Of a stretch of 44,481 nt of DNA, positions 15,998-24,414 are shown in pieces; position 1 is the first letter of the stretch; the number at the start of each line of letters is the position of its first letter. The stretch covers positions 1-44,481 of the forward strand of contig CAKQGH010000008.1 of NCBI GenBank assembly GCA_934232895.1, written 5' to 3'. The notes under the pieces were generated by a model. The model was not told where the DNA came from, searched no databases, and was given only the letters and a program-made list of their open reading frames with translations. This DNA is from an uncultured Alphaproteobacteria bacterium. Its GTDB lineage: Bacteria > Pseudomonadota > Alphaproteobacteria > Rs-D84. Both the position numbers and the translations under genes were made by a program.

Positions 15998-16738
15998 CTA
16001 CCATGTGGGGGCGTGGTCGCCTTCTTTGATAATTGGTTGTTCGTCTTCCCACACAGACAGACCGGTATTCACATCGGTCAATGTCAATTGCAGGTAATAT
16101 TCCACGCGGGTGTCAACATTTGAGAACCACCCCGATTTCAAATTCATATTGCGTTGCAACATTTTACCCGACAACGACAGGTTGGGTGCAACCAGTGTGC
16201 CTGTTTTTGCAATTGTCCCCGCGTCGTATTCGGCATTACCGCGGGTTGCGCGGACCTGGTGCGTGGTTTCGTCTTCGGATGCGTTGCGTTCGTATTCGGT
16301 TTCCACATATCCGTTGGCACGAATGGATGCCGCCGATGCGCCCGCCATACCAATTTTTGCGGTTTCAATTTCGGCCGTGACCGGGATAAAGCCTGTTTCG
16401 GTCTTTTTCTTGTTTTCAAATGCGGTTGTCACCTGGGCGGTGCCGGAATTGACCAATGTTTTGCGAATTTTCTTGATTAATATGTCGGTGTCAAAACGTT
16501 GCATAGTATCGTTTTCAATGTCGGCAATTGCAATCACCGGTTTGTTTACGCGCGCAAATGCGCCACTGTGCAACATAGATTCAGTCATGTTTTTCGCGGT
16601 TTGTGTCCAATCGCGATATTCCAGTTCCATAACATTTTGCATTTGTGCAACATCACGCGTATCGTTCAAATCAACCACGCGCGTTTCGCCACATGCGCAC
16701 AACACGGCGCACAGTGCAATTGGTGCTATCTTTTTCAT
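15998..16738 (-). CDS. LpoB-like penicillin-binding-protein activator lipoprotein
   Basis: This 246-residue protein has a lipoprotein signal (lipobox CAC, MKKIAPIALCAVLCACGE) and one LpoB-type domain. Conserved-looking features are the early helix DWTQTAKNMTESMLHS and the strand KPVIAIADIENDTMQRFDTD, matching the LpoB family pattern of a D-x-x-x-x-x-x-M helix followed by P-x-I-x-V-x-x-x-x-N-x-T. LpoB is an outer-membrane lipoprotein that activates the bifunctional peptidoglycan synthase PBP1b. AAGGGG lies 5-6 bases upstream of the ATG. It is the second gene of a two-gene operon after a COG3014-like lipoprotein, a pairing I recall from other bacteria. Confidence 0.75.
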   Translation of the reverse strand: MKKIAPIALCAVLCACGETRVVDLNDTRDVAQMQNVMELEYRDWTQTAKNMTESMLHSGAFARVNKPVIAIADIENDTMQRFDTDILIKKIRKTLVNSGTAQVTTAFENKKKTETGFIPVTAEIETAKIGMAGASAASIRANGYVETEYERNASEDETTHQVRATRGNAEYDAGTIAKTGTLVAPNLSLSGKMLQRNMNLKSGWFSNVDTRVEYYLQLTLTDVNTGLSVWEDEQPIIKEGDHAPTW

Positions 16739-16753
16739 ATTTTCCCCTTTGGT

Positions 16754-18016
16754 TTATTTAATCTTTATTACCTTGGTATCCACGCCAGAATCGATTATGC
16801 GAACATAGACCAGATAATTGCCCGGCGCGTCCAAATTTGCTGTTGTGATAACATTACCATTTGATTTTATTTCTATCAAGCCGCTTTTGGGACGCGCGAC
16901 GCGCAACACCGATATTTGCCCGGGCAATGTTGCCCATGAACGAACCTCGGCATTGGTGGATGCCATTGTGTATATGTTGGCAATCAATCCCAACAGTGGT
17001 GCGGAATCGCTGTTTGAATTGTACATGGCCGATTGCAATGCGGCCTTGGACGATGCGGATGCAAATGCGCGCAGAACCTCGTTCACGCGATATTGCGTAT
17101 ATTCGGTCATAAACAGCGCGTCTACATCGGCAATGGGACACGCGCCATCTATGTGTGTGTCATTCTGGTAAAACAGCGGTTCGGACAGTGCGATTGAAAT
17201 CATGGTTGTACCGTTGTTCGTAAAAAATGGCATATCCATACGTTCTTCGTGCAATTTTGGGGCAAATCCATCCTCGATAAAGAACCAAACGGTGTTTGTC
17301 GGAATATGCTTGGACGTTGCCGCGGCCAGGTCGGACGCAATACATTTATTGTCGGGCATCATACCATCGGCGCGCCGCAAATATGTTTTGGCGTTATTAA
17401 AATCACCATTGTTCAGAAAATATATCCCACCCAGATACATCAATGCCGGATTCATAATGTCGCGAAATGCCGCCCACGATGAATTTTCATACGTGATGCG
17501 CGCGGCAACATCAGCATTTTCGTCGGCCGCCGATTGAATTTCTGAAACCAATTCGGCGTACTCGCGCGACATTTCTTGTTGGCGCGCATACGATTGATTT
17601 ATGATTACATGTGCGGTTGCATTATCGCCCATGGCCAACGCATTCCACAATTGGTAATACGACACAAACAATGCATCCATCATATATGGTCGATAATCGT
17701 TTGCCATATTCCCCGCAACCAGGGCGCCAATCTCGCGACCAATATCGCCACCGGTTAAATCAATATTGCGTGCGTTGAATTCTTCGAATGCGGCATCCGA
17801 CGCGGCGAATTCGTTTGTGTGGAATAAACTGTCCGCGGTAATAAGTAATTCCAGATTATCCATTGACTGAAAATCGGTTCCGTCGGTAAAATTTTGTGCG
17901 GCGGCGGCATATTCACCGTTTGCATACCCGGCGCGTACCGCATCCAGACCGATTTCCATATCGGCACTGCATGATGCCAAACATAATGCCATAAATATGA
18001 TTGTTATCCGTCGCAT
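16754..18016 (-). CDS. COG3014-like TPR lipoprotein paired with LpoB
   Basis: This 420-residue protein starts with a lipoprotein signal (lipobox ASC, MRRITIIFMALCLASCSA). The first 230 residues look like TPR-type helical repeats (for example GDFNNAKTYLRRADGMMPDN). The C-terminal half is mostly beta and Gly-poor. Overall layout and its place directly upstream of an LpoB-like gene match COG3014 proteins, as far as I can recall; function is not established, but a role in activating peptidoglycan synthesis is plausible. A consensus promoter lies immediately upstream, leaving a leader of only about 3 bases. Fifteen bases separate it from the LpoB-like gene. Confidence 0.65.
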   Translation of the reverse strand: MRRITIIFMALCLASCSADMEIGLDAVRAGYANGEYAAAAQNFTDGTDFQSMDNLELLITADSLFHTNEFAASDAAFEEFNARNIDLTGGDIGREIGALVAGNMANDYRPYMMDALFVSYYQLWNALAMGDNATAHVIINQSYARQQEMSREYAELVSEIQSAADENADVAARITYENSSWAAFRDIMNPALMYLGGIYFLNNGDFNNAKTYLRRADGMMPDNKCIASDLAAATSKHIPTNTVWFFIEDGFAPKLHEERMDMPFFTNNGTTMISIALSEPLFYQNDTHIDGACPIADVDALFMTEYTQYRVNEVLRAFASASSKAALQSAMYNSNSDSAPLLGLIANIYTMASTNAEVRSWATLPGQISVLRVARPKSGLIEIKSNGNVITTANLDAPGNYLVYVRIIDSGVDTKVIKIK

Positions 18017-18025
18017 TGCAAAAAT

Positions 18026-18053
18026 ATTATAAATTGCATGAATGAAAAATCAA
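18026..18053 (-). promoter_or_regulatory. Promoter of the COG3014/LpoB operon
   Basis: On the minus strand, TTGATT (18053-18048), 16 bases, then TATAAT (18031-18026). The ATG at 18016 is 9 bases after the -10 box. The geometry is identical to the der promoter. Confidence 0.65.
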
Positions 18054-20261
18054 TTATTTCACAGGTTCCAATTCGGTTGTTTCGCCCGTGCGTGGGTCAA
18101 AGAATTTTGGCACACCAACATACCCCAATGCCGCATGATGCGATGGTACCAAAAATTCGGGCAATGGACTGGATGCGCCCATTTTCATAAACCCGGCCAG
18201 GCGCGGGTCACTGAACGCCATTTGTTTGTCGGCCTCAATCGGGCGATGGTACCAACCCTGGAATATGACCAATTGTTTTTTTGCATCCAATTTCATGATG
18301 TCCATTGGTGAATACAATAATTCCTCGCTGGTGGATTCCTTGCCATCTTTGTCGGTTTTGATTTTCATTTTATAACCCATCATATCGGAAAAGCGTTTTG
18401 CCGTGTCTGGGTCGTTTTGGCGCAATACAACCTTGGCCGCGGTGGTCGATATAATTGTGGCGGCGGCATCGGCACCGTATTTTTCCTGAATCTGGTGCAG
18501 GTCCTGGCCAATAATCAGATATGAAACCTGTTGCCCACGGCCCAGGTCGGGTCCCTGGATAACGGCCTGTAATTTTTGCATTTTTGGCATTTCATCCAAC
18601 ACGAACAGCACCGGATATGGCCCCAATTTTTGTCCATCACGAAATGCCTCGGGCGCGTTGGCCAACAAGAAATTCGTCATCAGTTCAATAAATATGCCGG
18701 TAATTGGGTTCAACGCCTCGGCATCAACCATATTGATGGACAGGTAAACCGTGACCGGTTTGATTTTTCCGTCGCGTGGGTCAACCAGACCGCGCAAATC
18801 GGCAAAATGAAAATCGGAATGGCTGGTCCGGTTGCGTACCGCCGCATTTCGGAATATGGACAGCCCCGCCATAATTGTTGATAGTATGGACCCACGTTCC
18901 TTGTCGGGGGTGTTGGCCAATTGTGTCAATTCCAAAATTGCGCGATGCGCGTATGCATAGCGTCGGGCCTCGTCCACGGCATCCATAAATAAATCTTTCA
19001 TTGGGTCGGCCATCATAACCATTTGATCGCCTTGGCGACGGCGTTCCTCTAAATCTTGGGCAATGGCGATTTGCGACGCGTTTATCCAATCCAAAATCAT
19101 GGACAACGAAGCCTCGCGCCCACGCCACGCGTCGGGTATGTGGTCCCATGTACCAATATGAACATAATTTACCGCGTTTAATTCACCGCGTTGCAATAAT
19201 GCGTGCGCCGCGTATGCGTTCGGGTCATTTATCATGGCCAGGTAATAATCAGACAACACCGCCGCATCTTCGTCATCAAATGTGCCGGATGTAATGCGGG
19301 CATAGAAATAATCGTCGGCCTTGGCGCGTTCAACCTTGGATATAATAAATTGAATCAGCCCGGATAAACCTGCACGCCCAGATATTGTCCAGTGTGGATC
19401 CGCGCTGGATGATGTTTTGTCGGCAATTAAAACATTGCATATAGAATCAACATACAAATCGCGTTGTTCCGTATTAAACGGCACATGGTCCGGTGACAGC
19501 GGATTCCACGATGGGTAATATATACCATGCGCCGGATCATCCTGGCCCGCCCAATTCATAATAAACACCGGCCCAATTGTTGAACGATACGCGGATGATT
19601 TTTGGTACAATTCGGGTTTAGGGTCGTTGATAATCATTGAAACATTGTTGCATTCAAATATAGTTGGCAAAACGACGCCCTGGGTTTTACCGGTTCCCGG
19701 GGGTGCAACGCACAATGTTGATAAACATTCATTCATCATCAGGGGCTTTTTCTTGAAATACCCCAACACCATCATAAACCCATTCAGCAATCCCATTTTT
19801 TCAATGTCTTCCTTGGATGCCTTGTTCGATGATTTTTCGGCAAATTTATCATTGCCATACGGATTAAATTCGGTAATCAATGTACTGTCCGCCATAAAAT
19901 AGTACGCGATAATCGGCAACAGCGGCATTATGCACATAATGTCTGTACGCATCAGTGAACGCGAAATCCAGCCCGGAATTTCGGCCACAACCGACATACC
20001 CCCGGTGGTCAACATATTCGTTAAATATATGCGCGTCCATGTGGCCGATGCCGGCGACCAACCGTACCGCCAGATATGTTCGGCAATAAACGCCAATGCG
20101 AACGCCAACGCGCATACCAACCAAATGCCAATTGCCCACCGCATTGTCCAGAATATCTGGGCCATGGGTTTGCGCTGGTGTTCTTTGTATGCGTTGGAAT
20201 TGAATATATTCAATCCCTTGGACGAACCGCCGGCGGAAAAAAACTTGAACTTAGCAGCCAT
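18054..20261 (-). CDS. virD4: VirD4/TraG-family type IV secretion coupling protein
   Basis: VirD4 proteins are hexameric inner-membrane ATPases that feed substrates (relaxase-DNA or effectors) into a type IV secretion channel. The 735-residue protein has N-terminal transmembrane helices (about 38-62 and 108-124) and a Walker A PPGTGKTQG (about 187-195). The TraG-type NDPKPELY segment follows, then an all-alpha insertion and a Walker B FVLDEMPKM (about 585). The motif QDLHQIQEKYG is the family's Q-x-x-x-Q-L arginine-finger region. No relaxase, VirB gene or oriT is visible nearby, so it is an orphan in this window. It may serve an effector-secreting system encoded elsewhere. A TATAAT lies 10 bases before the ATG. 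Confidence 0.92.
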   Translation of the reverse strand: MAAKFKFFSAGGSSKGLNIFNSNAYKEHQRKPMAQIFWTMRWAIGIWLVCALAFALAFIAEHIWRYGWSPASATWTRIYLTNMLTTGGMSVVAEIPGWISRSLMRTDIMCIMPLLPIIAYYFMADSTLITEFNPYGNDKFAEKSSNKASKEDIEKMGLLNGFMMVLGYFKKKPLMMNECLSTLCVAPPGTGKTQGVVLPTIFECNNVSMIINDPKPELYQKSSAYRSTIGPVFIMNWAGQDDPAHGIYYPSWNPLSPDHVPFNTEQRDLYVDSICNVLIADKTSSSADPHWTISGRAGLSGLIQFIISKVERAKADDYFYARITSGTFDDEDAAVLSDYYLAMINDPNAYAAHALLQRGELNAVNYVHIGTWDHIPDAWRGREASLSMILDWINASQIAIAQDLEERRRQGDQMVMMADPMKDLFMDAVDEARRYAYAHRAILELTQLANTPDKERGSILSTIMAGLSIFRNAAVRNRTSHSDFHFADLRGLVDPRDGKIKPVTVYLSINMVDAEALNPITGIFIELMTNFLLANAPEAFRDGQKLGPYPVLFVLDEMPKMQKLQAVIQGPDLGRGQQVSYLIIGQDLHQIQEKYGADAAATIISTTAAKVVLRQNDPDTAKRFSDMMGYKMKIKTDKDGKESTSEELLYSPMDIMKLDAKKQLVIFQGWYHRPIEADKQMAFSDPRLAGFMKMGASSPLPEFLVPSHHAALGYVGVPKFFDPRTGETTELEPVK

Positions 20262-20271
20262 TACAGATATG

Positions 20272-20300
20272 ATTATACCAGAAAAATGTTCAATTATAAA
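20272..20300. promoter_or_regulatory. Divergent overlapping promoters of virD4 and rsmE
   Basis: On the minus strand, TATAAT (20277-20272) lies 10 bases before the virD4 ATG, leaving a leader of about 3 bases. On the plus strand, TATAAA (20295-20300) lies 17 bases before the rsmE ATG. The -35 matches are weak on both sides. Confidence 0.45.
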
Positions 20301-20317
20301 TCACGAATTATGAATAA

Positions 20318-20971
20318 ATGAAAAATATTCCACGAATTTTTATTGGTGAAAATGCCCGCGCGGGGGGGCGCGTTCCGGTTGCGTCTGATGTGGCACATTA
20401 TTTGACCCGTGTTATGCGTCGGCACGATTGTCTGGTGTTTGGCTGTGGTCGCGAATTTTCGGCAACATTGTCCGATGATGGGCGATTTTTGAATGTCGGC
20501 GCCCAGACATCACATAACGACCCGTCGGGCAATGTTGTTTTATATTTTGCACCGATTAAACGCGTGGATGATTTAATCAATATGGCAACCCAAATGGGCG
20601 TTGCGGCATTTGTTCCGGTTATTACCGAACGCACAACCGCGCATCATATAAACTGGGCGCGCATGCAAAAAATCGCGACCGAGGCCGCCGAGCAATCAAA
20701 CCGCAACAGCGTCCCAGAAATTCGCCCAGAAATAAAATTTGCTGATCTAGATTTGTCGGGTTTTGTGTTTGCCGATGAACGTGCGGCCTATGGCGCGGCG
20801 TTGCCAAGCACCGCAGACACCGATAAAATTTTGGTCGGGCCCGAGGGCGGATTTTCCGACGCCGAATTTGGCGCATTGGACGCGGCGGGTGCGGTCGGAA
20901 TTTCATTGGGTAAAACAATATTGCGTGCCGAGTTGGCGGCGGCAATTGCGTTGGGGCGCGTGATAAAATGA
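20318..20971 (+). CDS. rsmE: 16S rRNA m3U1498 methyltransferase RsmE
   Basis: RsmE is a SPOUT-fold enzyme that methylates U1498 of 16S rRNA. The 217-residue protein has a PUA-like N-terminal domain (about 1-70, including HYLTRVMRRHDCLVF). The SPOUT domain has the cofactor-binding trefoil motifs ILVGPEGGFSDAEF and ISLGKTILRAELAAAIAL. TERTT near residue 105 is also characteristic. No clear ribosome binding site precedes the ATG. Its stop overlaps the next gene's ATG by 4 bases, coupling it to a pseudouridine synthase. Confidence 0.94.
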   Translation: MKNIPRIFIGENARAGGRVPVASDVAHYLTRVMRRHDCLVFGCGREFSATLSDDGRFLNVGAQTSHNDPSGNVVLYFAPIKRVDDLINMATQMGVAAFVPVITERTTAHHINWARMQKIATEAAEQSNRNSVPEIRPEIKFADLDLSGFVFADERAAYGAALPSTADTDKILVGPEGGFSDAEFGALDAAGAVGISLGKTILRAELAAAIALGRVIK

Positions 20972-21666
20972 AAACGCGCATTGCAAAATTTATCGCAGAT
21001 ACTGGCGCGACATCGCGGCGCGGTGCGGAATCAATGATTATATCCGGTCGCGTGGCGGTAAATGGGGTGGCGGTCACAACCCCGGTGTTTTTTGTGGATG
21101 ACGCGGACACCATAACGATTGATGGGGCACCCGTATCGGTGCGAACGGGGACCGAACTTTATATGTTTCACAAACCAATTGATACGGTCACAACCGCGTA
21201 TGACCCGCGTGGTCGCAAAACAATTTACGATTGTTTGCCCGAAAAATATAAAAATCTGAAATATGTTGGACGGCTGGACTATAAAACAACCGGGTTGCTG
21301 TTGATGACAAACGATGGTGCGTTGGCGCGAAAACTGACATTGCCATCGACGAATATTGCACGAACATATATTGCAAATACTGCCGCCACGGATTTATCGG
21401 GATTGCGTGCGGCGCGACGCGGAATGATGATTGATGGAATTACATATCGCCCAATGAAAATAGATGATATTGGGAATGGAAATTTACGCGTCACCGTGAC
21501 CGAGGGGAAAAAGAATGAAATCCGCATAGTTTTGCGCGCATGTGGTGCCCCAGTGCGCCGGCTGCATCGCATATCGTATGGCCCGATAGAATTGGGAAAT
21601 TTGCCCCCTGAAAAAATTATTCCGGTACCACAGAAAACAATTGACGCAATGCTAAAATCTTTTTAA
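20968..21666 (+). CDS. rluB: Ribosomal large-subunit pseudouridine synthase, RluB/RsuA family
   Basis: This 232-residue enzyme isomerises a uridine in rRNA. It has an N-terminal S4 RNA-binding domain (about 1-60) and an RsuA/RluB/E/F catalytic domain with motif GRLDYKTTGLLLMTNDG, where the Asp is catalytic. The later NEIRIVLRACGAPVRRLHRI matches the family's R-Q-I-R-R-M-x-x-x-x-G motif. RluB (23S U2605) is the most likely member because RsuA and RluF usually differ around these motifs, but this is not certain. It overlaps rsmE by 4 bases. Confidence 0.88.
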   Translation: MKTRIAKFIADTGATSRRGAESMIISGRVAVNGVAVTTPVFFVDDADTITIDGAPVSVRTGTELYMFHKPIDTVTTAYDPRGRKTIYDCLPEKYKNLKYVGRLDYKTTGLLLMTNDGALARKLTLPSTNIARTYIANTAATDLSGLRAARRGMMIDGITYRPMKIDDIGNGNLRVTVTEGKKNEIRIVLRACGAPVRRLHRISYGPIELGNLPPEKIIPVPQKTIDAMLKSF

Positions 21667-21697
21667 TATTTGTTTATCAAGGAAGGGAGATTTACTG

Positions 21698-22720
21698 ATG
21701 AAAAAAACAACCACCAGTGCAACAAAAAAGAAAACTGTATCGCGCACCACGCGGACGGCGCGCGCGAATGCACCATTGAAAATCACACCGGTTGTGGAAA
21801 ATCACAAACAGTGTTTTAATCCATGGTCACTGTCTATATATGTTTATTGGTTTATAATTTTGTTCTTTATCGCGGCAACATTTTATATTTTGGGACGCAG
21901 TCATAACATACTGAACGCGCCGACCACAGATGCCACAAATGCCCCAATCAGCGAAGAGGCATTAAAACAAGCGTCTGATTATTACAACCAGGCAAAAACA
22001 AAATTGCTGACGGGTGATACCGATGGTGCAATTGCTGATTTGACAACGGCAATTGAATCTGATGCAAATGGTGTTGATGCATACATCCTGCGGGGCGAGG
22101 CATATTTGCAATCTGGTGATTATCGCAATGCGCTGAACGATTTTAACACGGCAACTGAAAAAGACCCGGTTAATGCCGTTGCATATTATGACCGCGCGTT
22201 GTTGAACATCAGATTGGAAGATTACAATTCCGCATTAAGTGATATAAACAATGCATTGGCGGCACAAACCGCCAACCCGTCCGAGGTTCTGCAGCTGCGC
22301 GATTTGTATGCGCGTCGCGGTCAATTGAACCTGTGGTTAAAGAATTGGGAGGGCGCAATCGCCGACTATACAAATTCGTTGACTCACACAACCGGCGCAA
22401 TCAGCCCCACGGTATATGCCGAACGGGCCGAGGCATACACCGCCGTTGGCAACTATGCCAGTGCAATTGACGATTATGCGACGGCTGTGCGTATAATATC
22501 CGAACAAATTCAGGGCGCATCGACCGCCGAAGCGCGCGAGTCGCTGTCCAGCAATGCAATGTCGTATTTTGAAAAATCGGCGGCATTGAATTTGAATATG
22601 GGCAACACCGAAAATGCGCGTGGCGATTTGAATTCGGCATTGACGATTGCCGTTGCATTAAACGACACCGCCAGTATCGAGCGATTGACCGGTCTGTTGA
22701 ACGGACTGCAAAGTGAATAA
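21698..22720 (+). CDS. Membrane-anchored TPR protein
   Basis: This 340-residue protein has a basic Thr/Lys-rich cytoplasmic start (1-45) and one transmembrane helix (about 48-68, IYVYWFIILFFIAATFYIL). Five or so TPR units follow (about 90-320), for example AYILRGEAYLQSGDYRNALN and AYYDRALLNIRLEDYNSALS. The TPR domain should face the periplasm and act as a protein-binding scaffold; the partner is unknown. GGAAGGGAG lies about 8-16 bases before the ATG, one of the strongest ribosome binding sites in the window. It follows rluB by 31 bases and ends in a good terminator. Confidence 0.82.
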   Translation: MKKTTTSATKKKTVSRTTRTARANAPLKITPVVENHKQCFNPWSLSIYVYWFIILFFIAATFYILGRSHNILNAPTTDATNAPISEEALKQASDYYNQAKTKLLTGDTDGAIADLTTAIESDANGVDAYILRGEAYLQSGDYRNALNDFNTATEKDPVNAVAYYDRALLNIRLEDYNSALSDINNALAAQTANPSEVLQLRDLYARRGQLNLWLKNWEGAIADYTNSLTHTTGAISPTVYAERAEAYTAVGNYASAIDDYATAVRIISEQIQGASTAEARESLSSNAMSYFEKSAALNLNMGNTENARGDLNSALTIAVALNDTASIERLTGLLNGLQSE

Positions 22721-22747
22721 AAAACGCCCCACAGGGGCGTTTTTTTA
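22721..22747 (+). terminator. Intrinsic terminator
   Basis: ACGCCCC-ACA-GGGGCGT is followed by seven T's. It lies directly after the TPR gene. Confidence 0.9.
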
Positions 22748-22898
22748 TAGAGAGCAATGTGCAGAGAGCAGAGAGCAATGTAGTGCGCCAGTCGGCGCAC
22801 TTGTTTTTTACAGTCGCAAAATATTTATCAAGGAAAACACCTACAAAGCTCTCGTCATACCGGCGTAGGCCGGTATCCATTGCCCCGCAGGGACTTTT
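22748..22898. repeat. Intergenic repeat block 2a
   Basis: This stretch holds tandem GAGAGCA units (22749-22779), a GTGCGCC-AGTC-GGCGCAC hairpin (22785-22801), and the palindrome-plus-tail unit ATACCGGC-GTAG-GCCGGTAT followed by CCATTGCCCCGCAGGGACT (22854-22895). The same unit types occur in blocks 1 and 3. Confidence 0.7.
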
Positions 22899-23213
22899 TT
22901 ATTCAGAACAATAACCACTGGCATTCAGTATATCATCGTACAAATCACTCCAATTTGGATTGTGCTGTACAATTAATCTTATTTTCCAATTTCTGTGCCA
23001 CTCTTTCAGTTGTCGTTCGCGTAATACCATTTCTTTCAAACTGTTGTGCCATTCATAGTATACCAGTTTATCTACGCTATACTTAGATGTAAAACCTGGA
23101 ATTTCTTTGTGTTTGTGCTGCCATATTCGTTTGACCAGATCAGATGTCGAACCAACATACAGGGTTCCAAGTGGCTTGTTTGCCAAAATGTATACATATC
23201 CGCCTGATTTCAT
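22899..23213 (-). CDS. GIY-YIG domain protein (YhbQ/UPF0213-like)
   Basis: This 104-residue protein is a single GIY-YIG nuclease domain with GYVYILANKP and TLYVGSTSDLVKRIWQHK, the two halves of the GIY-YIG motif (here VYI and YVG). A GFTSKY segment and a glutamate in LRERQLKEW follow. This is the compact YhbQ-like type, found in one or many copies in genomes; proposed roles in DNA repair or as selfish endonucleases are not settled. The frame extends upstream to 23324, but that part is repeat-derived (23260-23302), so I start at the ATG giving MKSGGYVYIL (23213). The ATG at 23237 is possible. No ribosome binding site is seen. Both flanks are repeat blocks. Confidence 0.82.
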   Translation of the reverse strand: MKSGGYVYILANKPLGTLYVGSTSDLVKRIWQHKHKEIPGFTSKYSVDKLVYYEWHNSLKEMVLRERQLKEWHRNWKIRLIVQHNPNWSDLYDDILNASGYCSE

Positions 23214-23254
23214 ACTGTAATCGTAGTATGTTCTCATTGTATGCACAAGTATAA

Positions 23255-23619
23255 AATTGGTCCCTGCGGGGCAATGGACCCCGAGCTTCGTCGGGGTGAC
23301 GGGATTTTTGTGGTTGATTGCCAAATTTTACGAATATTGTTCAGATGTATGTGATTTATTATTTATAGTCGTCGCCATGACCCGGCCCCCGTGACGGTAT
23401 TGTAGAACACCCCCAGAAAGAGTCGTCACCCCGACCCGGGGCCCACGGAATTTGACAATTCTGCGGGGCGGCGGATAACTTTATTCTGCAACAGGAATGA
23501 AACAAACGCGACGGGGGGCGTTTACTGGATTGCCGCGCTTCGCTCGCAATGACAAGAATGGTATTTTGAACTTTGAACTTTTTAGCAGTGCGCCGACTGG
23601 CGCACTTTATATATGCCAT
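23255..23619. repeat. Intergenic repeat block 2b
   Basis: Here lie an inverted copy of the palindrome-plus-tail unit with altered arms, CCCCGAG/CGTCGGGG (23260-23302), an inverted GCGAGCGAAGCGCGGCAATCC unit (23527-23553 on the minus strand), and a GTGCGCC-GACT-GGCGCAC hairpin (23588-23605). No credible coding sequence is seen. Confidence 0.65.
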
Positions 23620-23646
23620 AAAAAACGGGGCGATGCCCCGTTTTTT
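23620..23646. terminator. Terminator of the Skp-like operon
   Basis: ACGGGGC-GAT-GCCCCGT is flanked by A's and T's. It can work on either strand. It should end the minus-strand transcript from dnaX through the Skp-like gene. Confidence 0.85.
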
Positions 23647-24316
23647 AGAACCCTTTCGGTTTTTCCATTTTCACAGTTGAGACTTTTTTATTCAACGCTT
23701 TGACAACTTCGTCGGTTATATCCAACTTTTCGGCGTCTTTGCCAATGCGTGCAAAACGACCATCAATTACCAATGACAGATTTTTCTTCGCAATAATGCC
23801 TTCGATAACCGGGTCCAGATGTTTTGTTTGAACCTCGTTCAATGCCTGTTGGAACGATGTTTCAATGCTCTGTGCGCGTTCCGACAAATCGCGTTGCAAT
23901 TTTGTCACGCGGTTTTGATAGTCAACAACGCGGCGCTGTAATGCCTCGCGCGATAAAATGTCCTGGGACTTTTCAATTTCAGATTTTTCTTTTTCCAATG
24001 CTTTCTGGTCTTTGGTCAATTCGTCACGCAGTTTTGATTCATACGATTCTTTTTGTTTGCGCAAAGATTTCAATGCGTCGGCCTCGGTCTGGATTGCGTC
24101 CATACGAATGACCGCAATGCGCAAGTCGGCACCGCGGGCGGCGTCGGTTGATACTGTTTCCAATGCCTGTTCAACCTTGACGGTTTTTTCACCGCTAACC
24201 GCCGACAGACCCCAAATTCCCAGCGCGGCAATTACTATGACCACCGCGGCAATAATGCCGGTGCGGGCATATTTTTTTGCAGACATATCATTTGTAGTTT
24301 TTGTATTGTTTGCCAT
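23645..24316 (-). CDS. Membrane-anchored Skp/OmpH-family protein
   Basis: This 223-residue protein has a polar start, one hydrophobic segment (about 18-40, TGIIAAVVIVIAALGIWGL) and an OmpH/Skp-type domain. The IAVIRMDAIQTE strand is followed by a long coiled coil (about 80-165) rich in K, E and Q, and a closing VIDGRFARIG strand. Skp is a trimeric periplasmic chaperone for outer-membrane proteins. Here the N-terminal segment lacks a clear cleavage site and is preceded by 18 polar residues, so the protein may stay anchored in the inner membrane. AAAGGATGG lies 6-14 bases before the chosen ATG at 24316; an upstream ATG at 24370 has no support. Confidence 0.78.
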   Translation of the reverse strand: MANNTKTTNDMSAKKYARTGIIAAVVIVIAALGIWGLSAVSGEKTVKVEQALETVSTDAARGADLRIAVIRMDAIQTEADALKSLRKQKESYESKLRDELTKDQKALEKEKSEIEKSQDILSREALQRRVVDYQNRVTKLQRDLSERAQSIETSFQQALNEVQTKHLDPVIEGIIAKKNLSLVIDGRFARIGKDAEKLDITDEVVKALNKKVSTVKMEKPKGF

Positions 24317-24414
24317 ATTTTTCCATCCTTTGTTTTGATTATGGTCGCAGTATAGCAACAAAACAATCAAATGAAAAGTGAAAGTTATTGACAGATAATA
24401 TTCCTGATTTTTAC

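Noticed and set aside
22748..23619. CRISPR array in repeat block 2
   Set aside because: Repeats are few, unevenly spaced and of several kinds; there are no regular spacers or cas genes.
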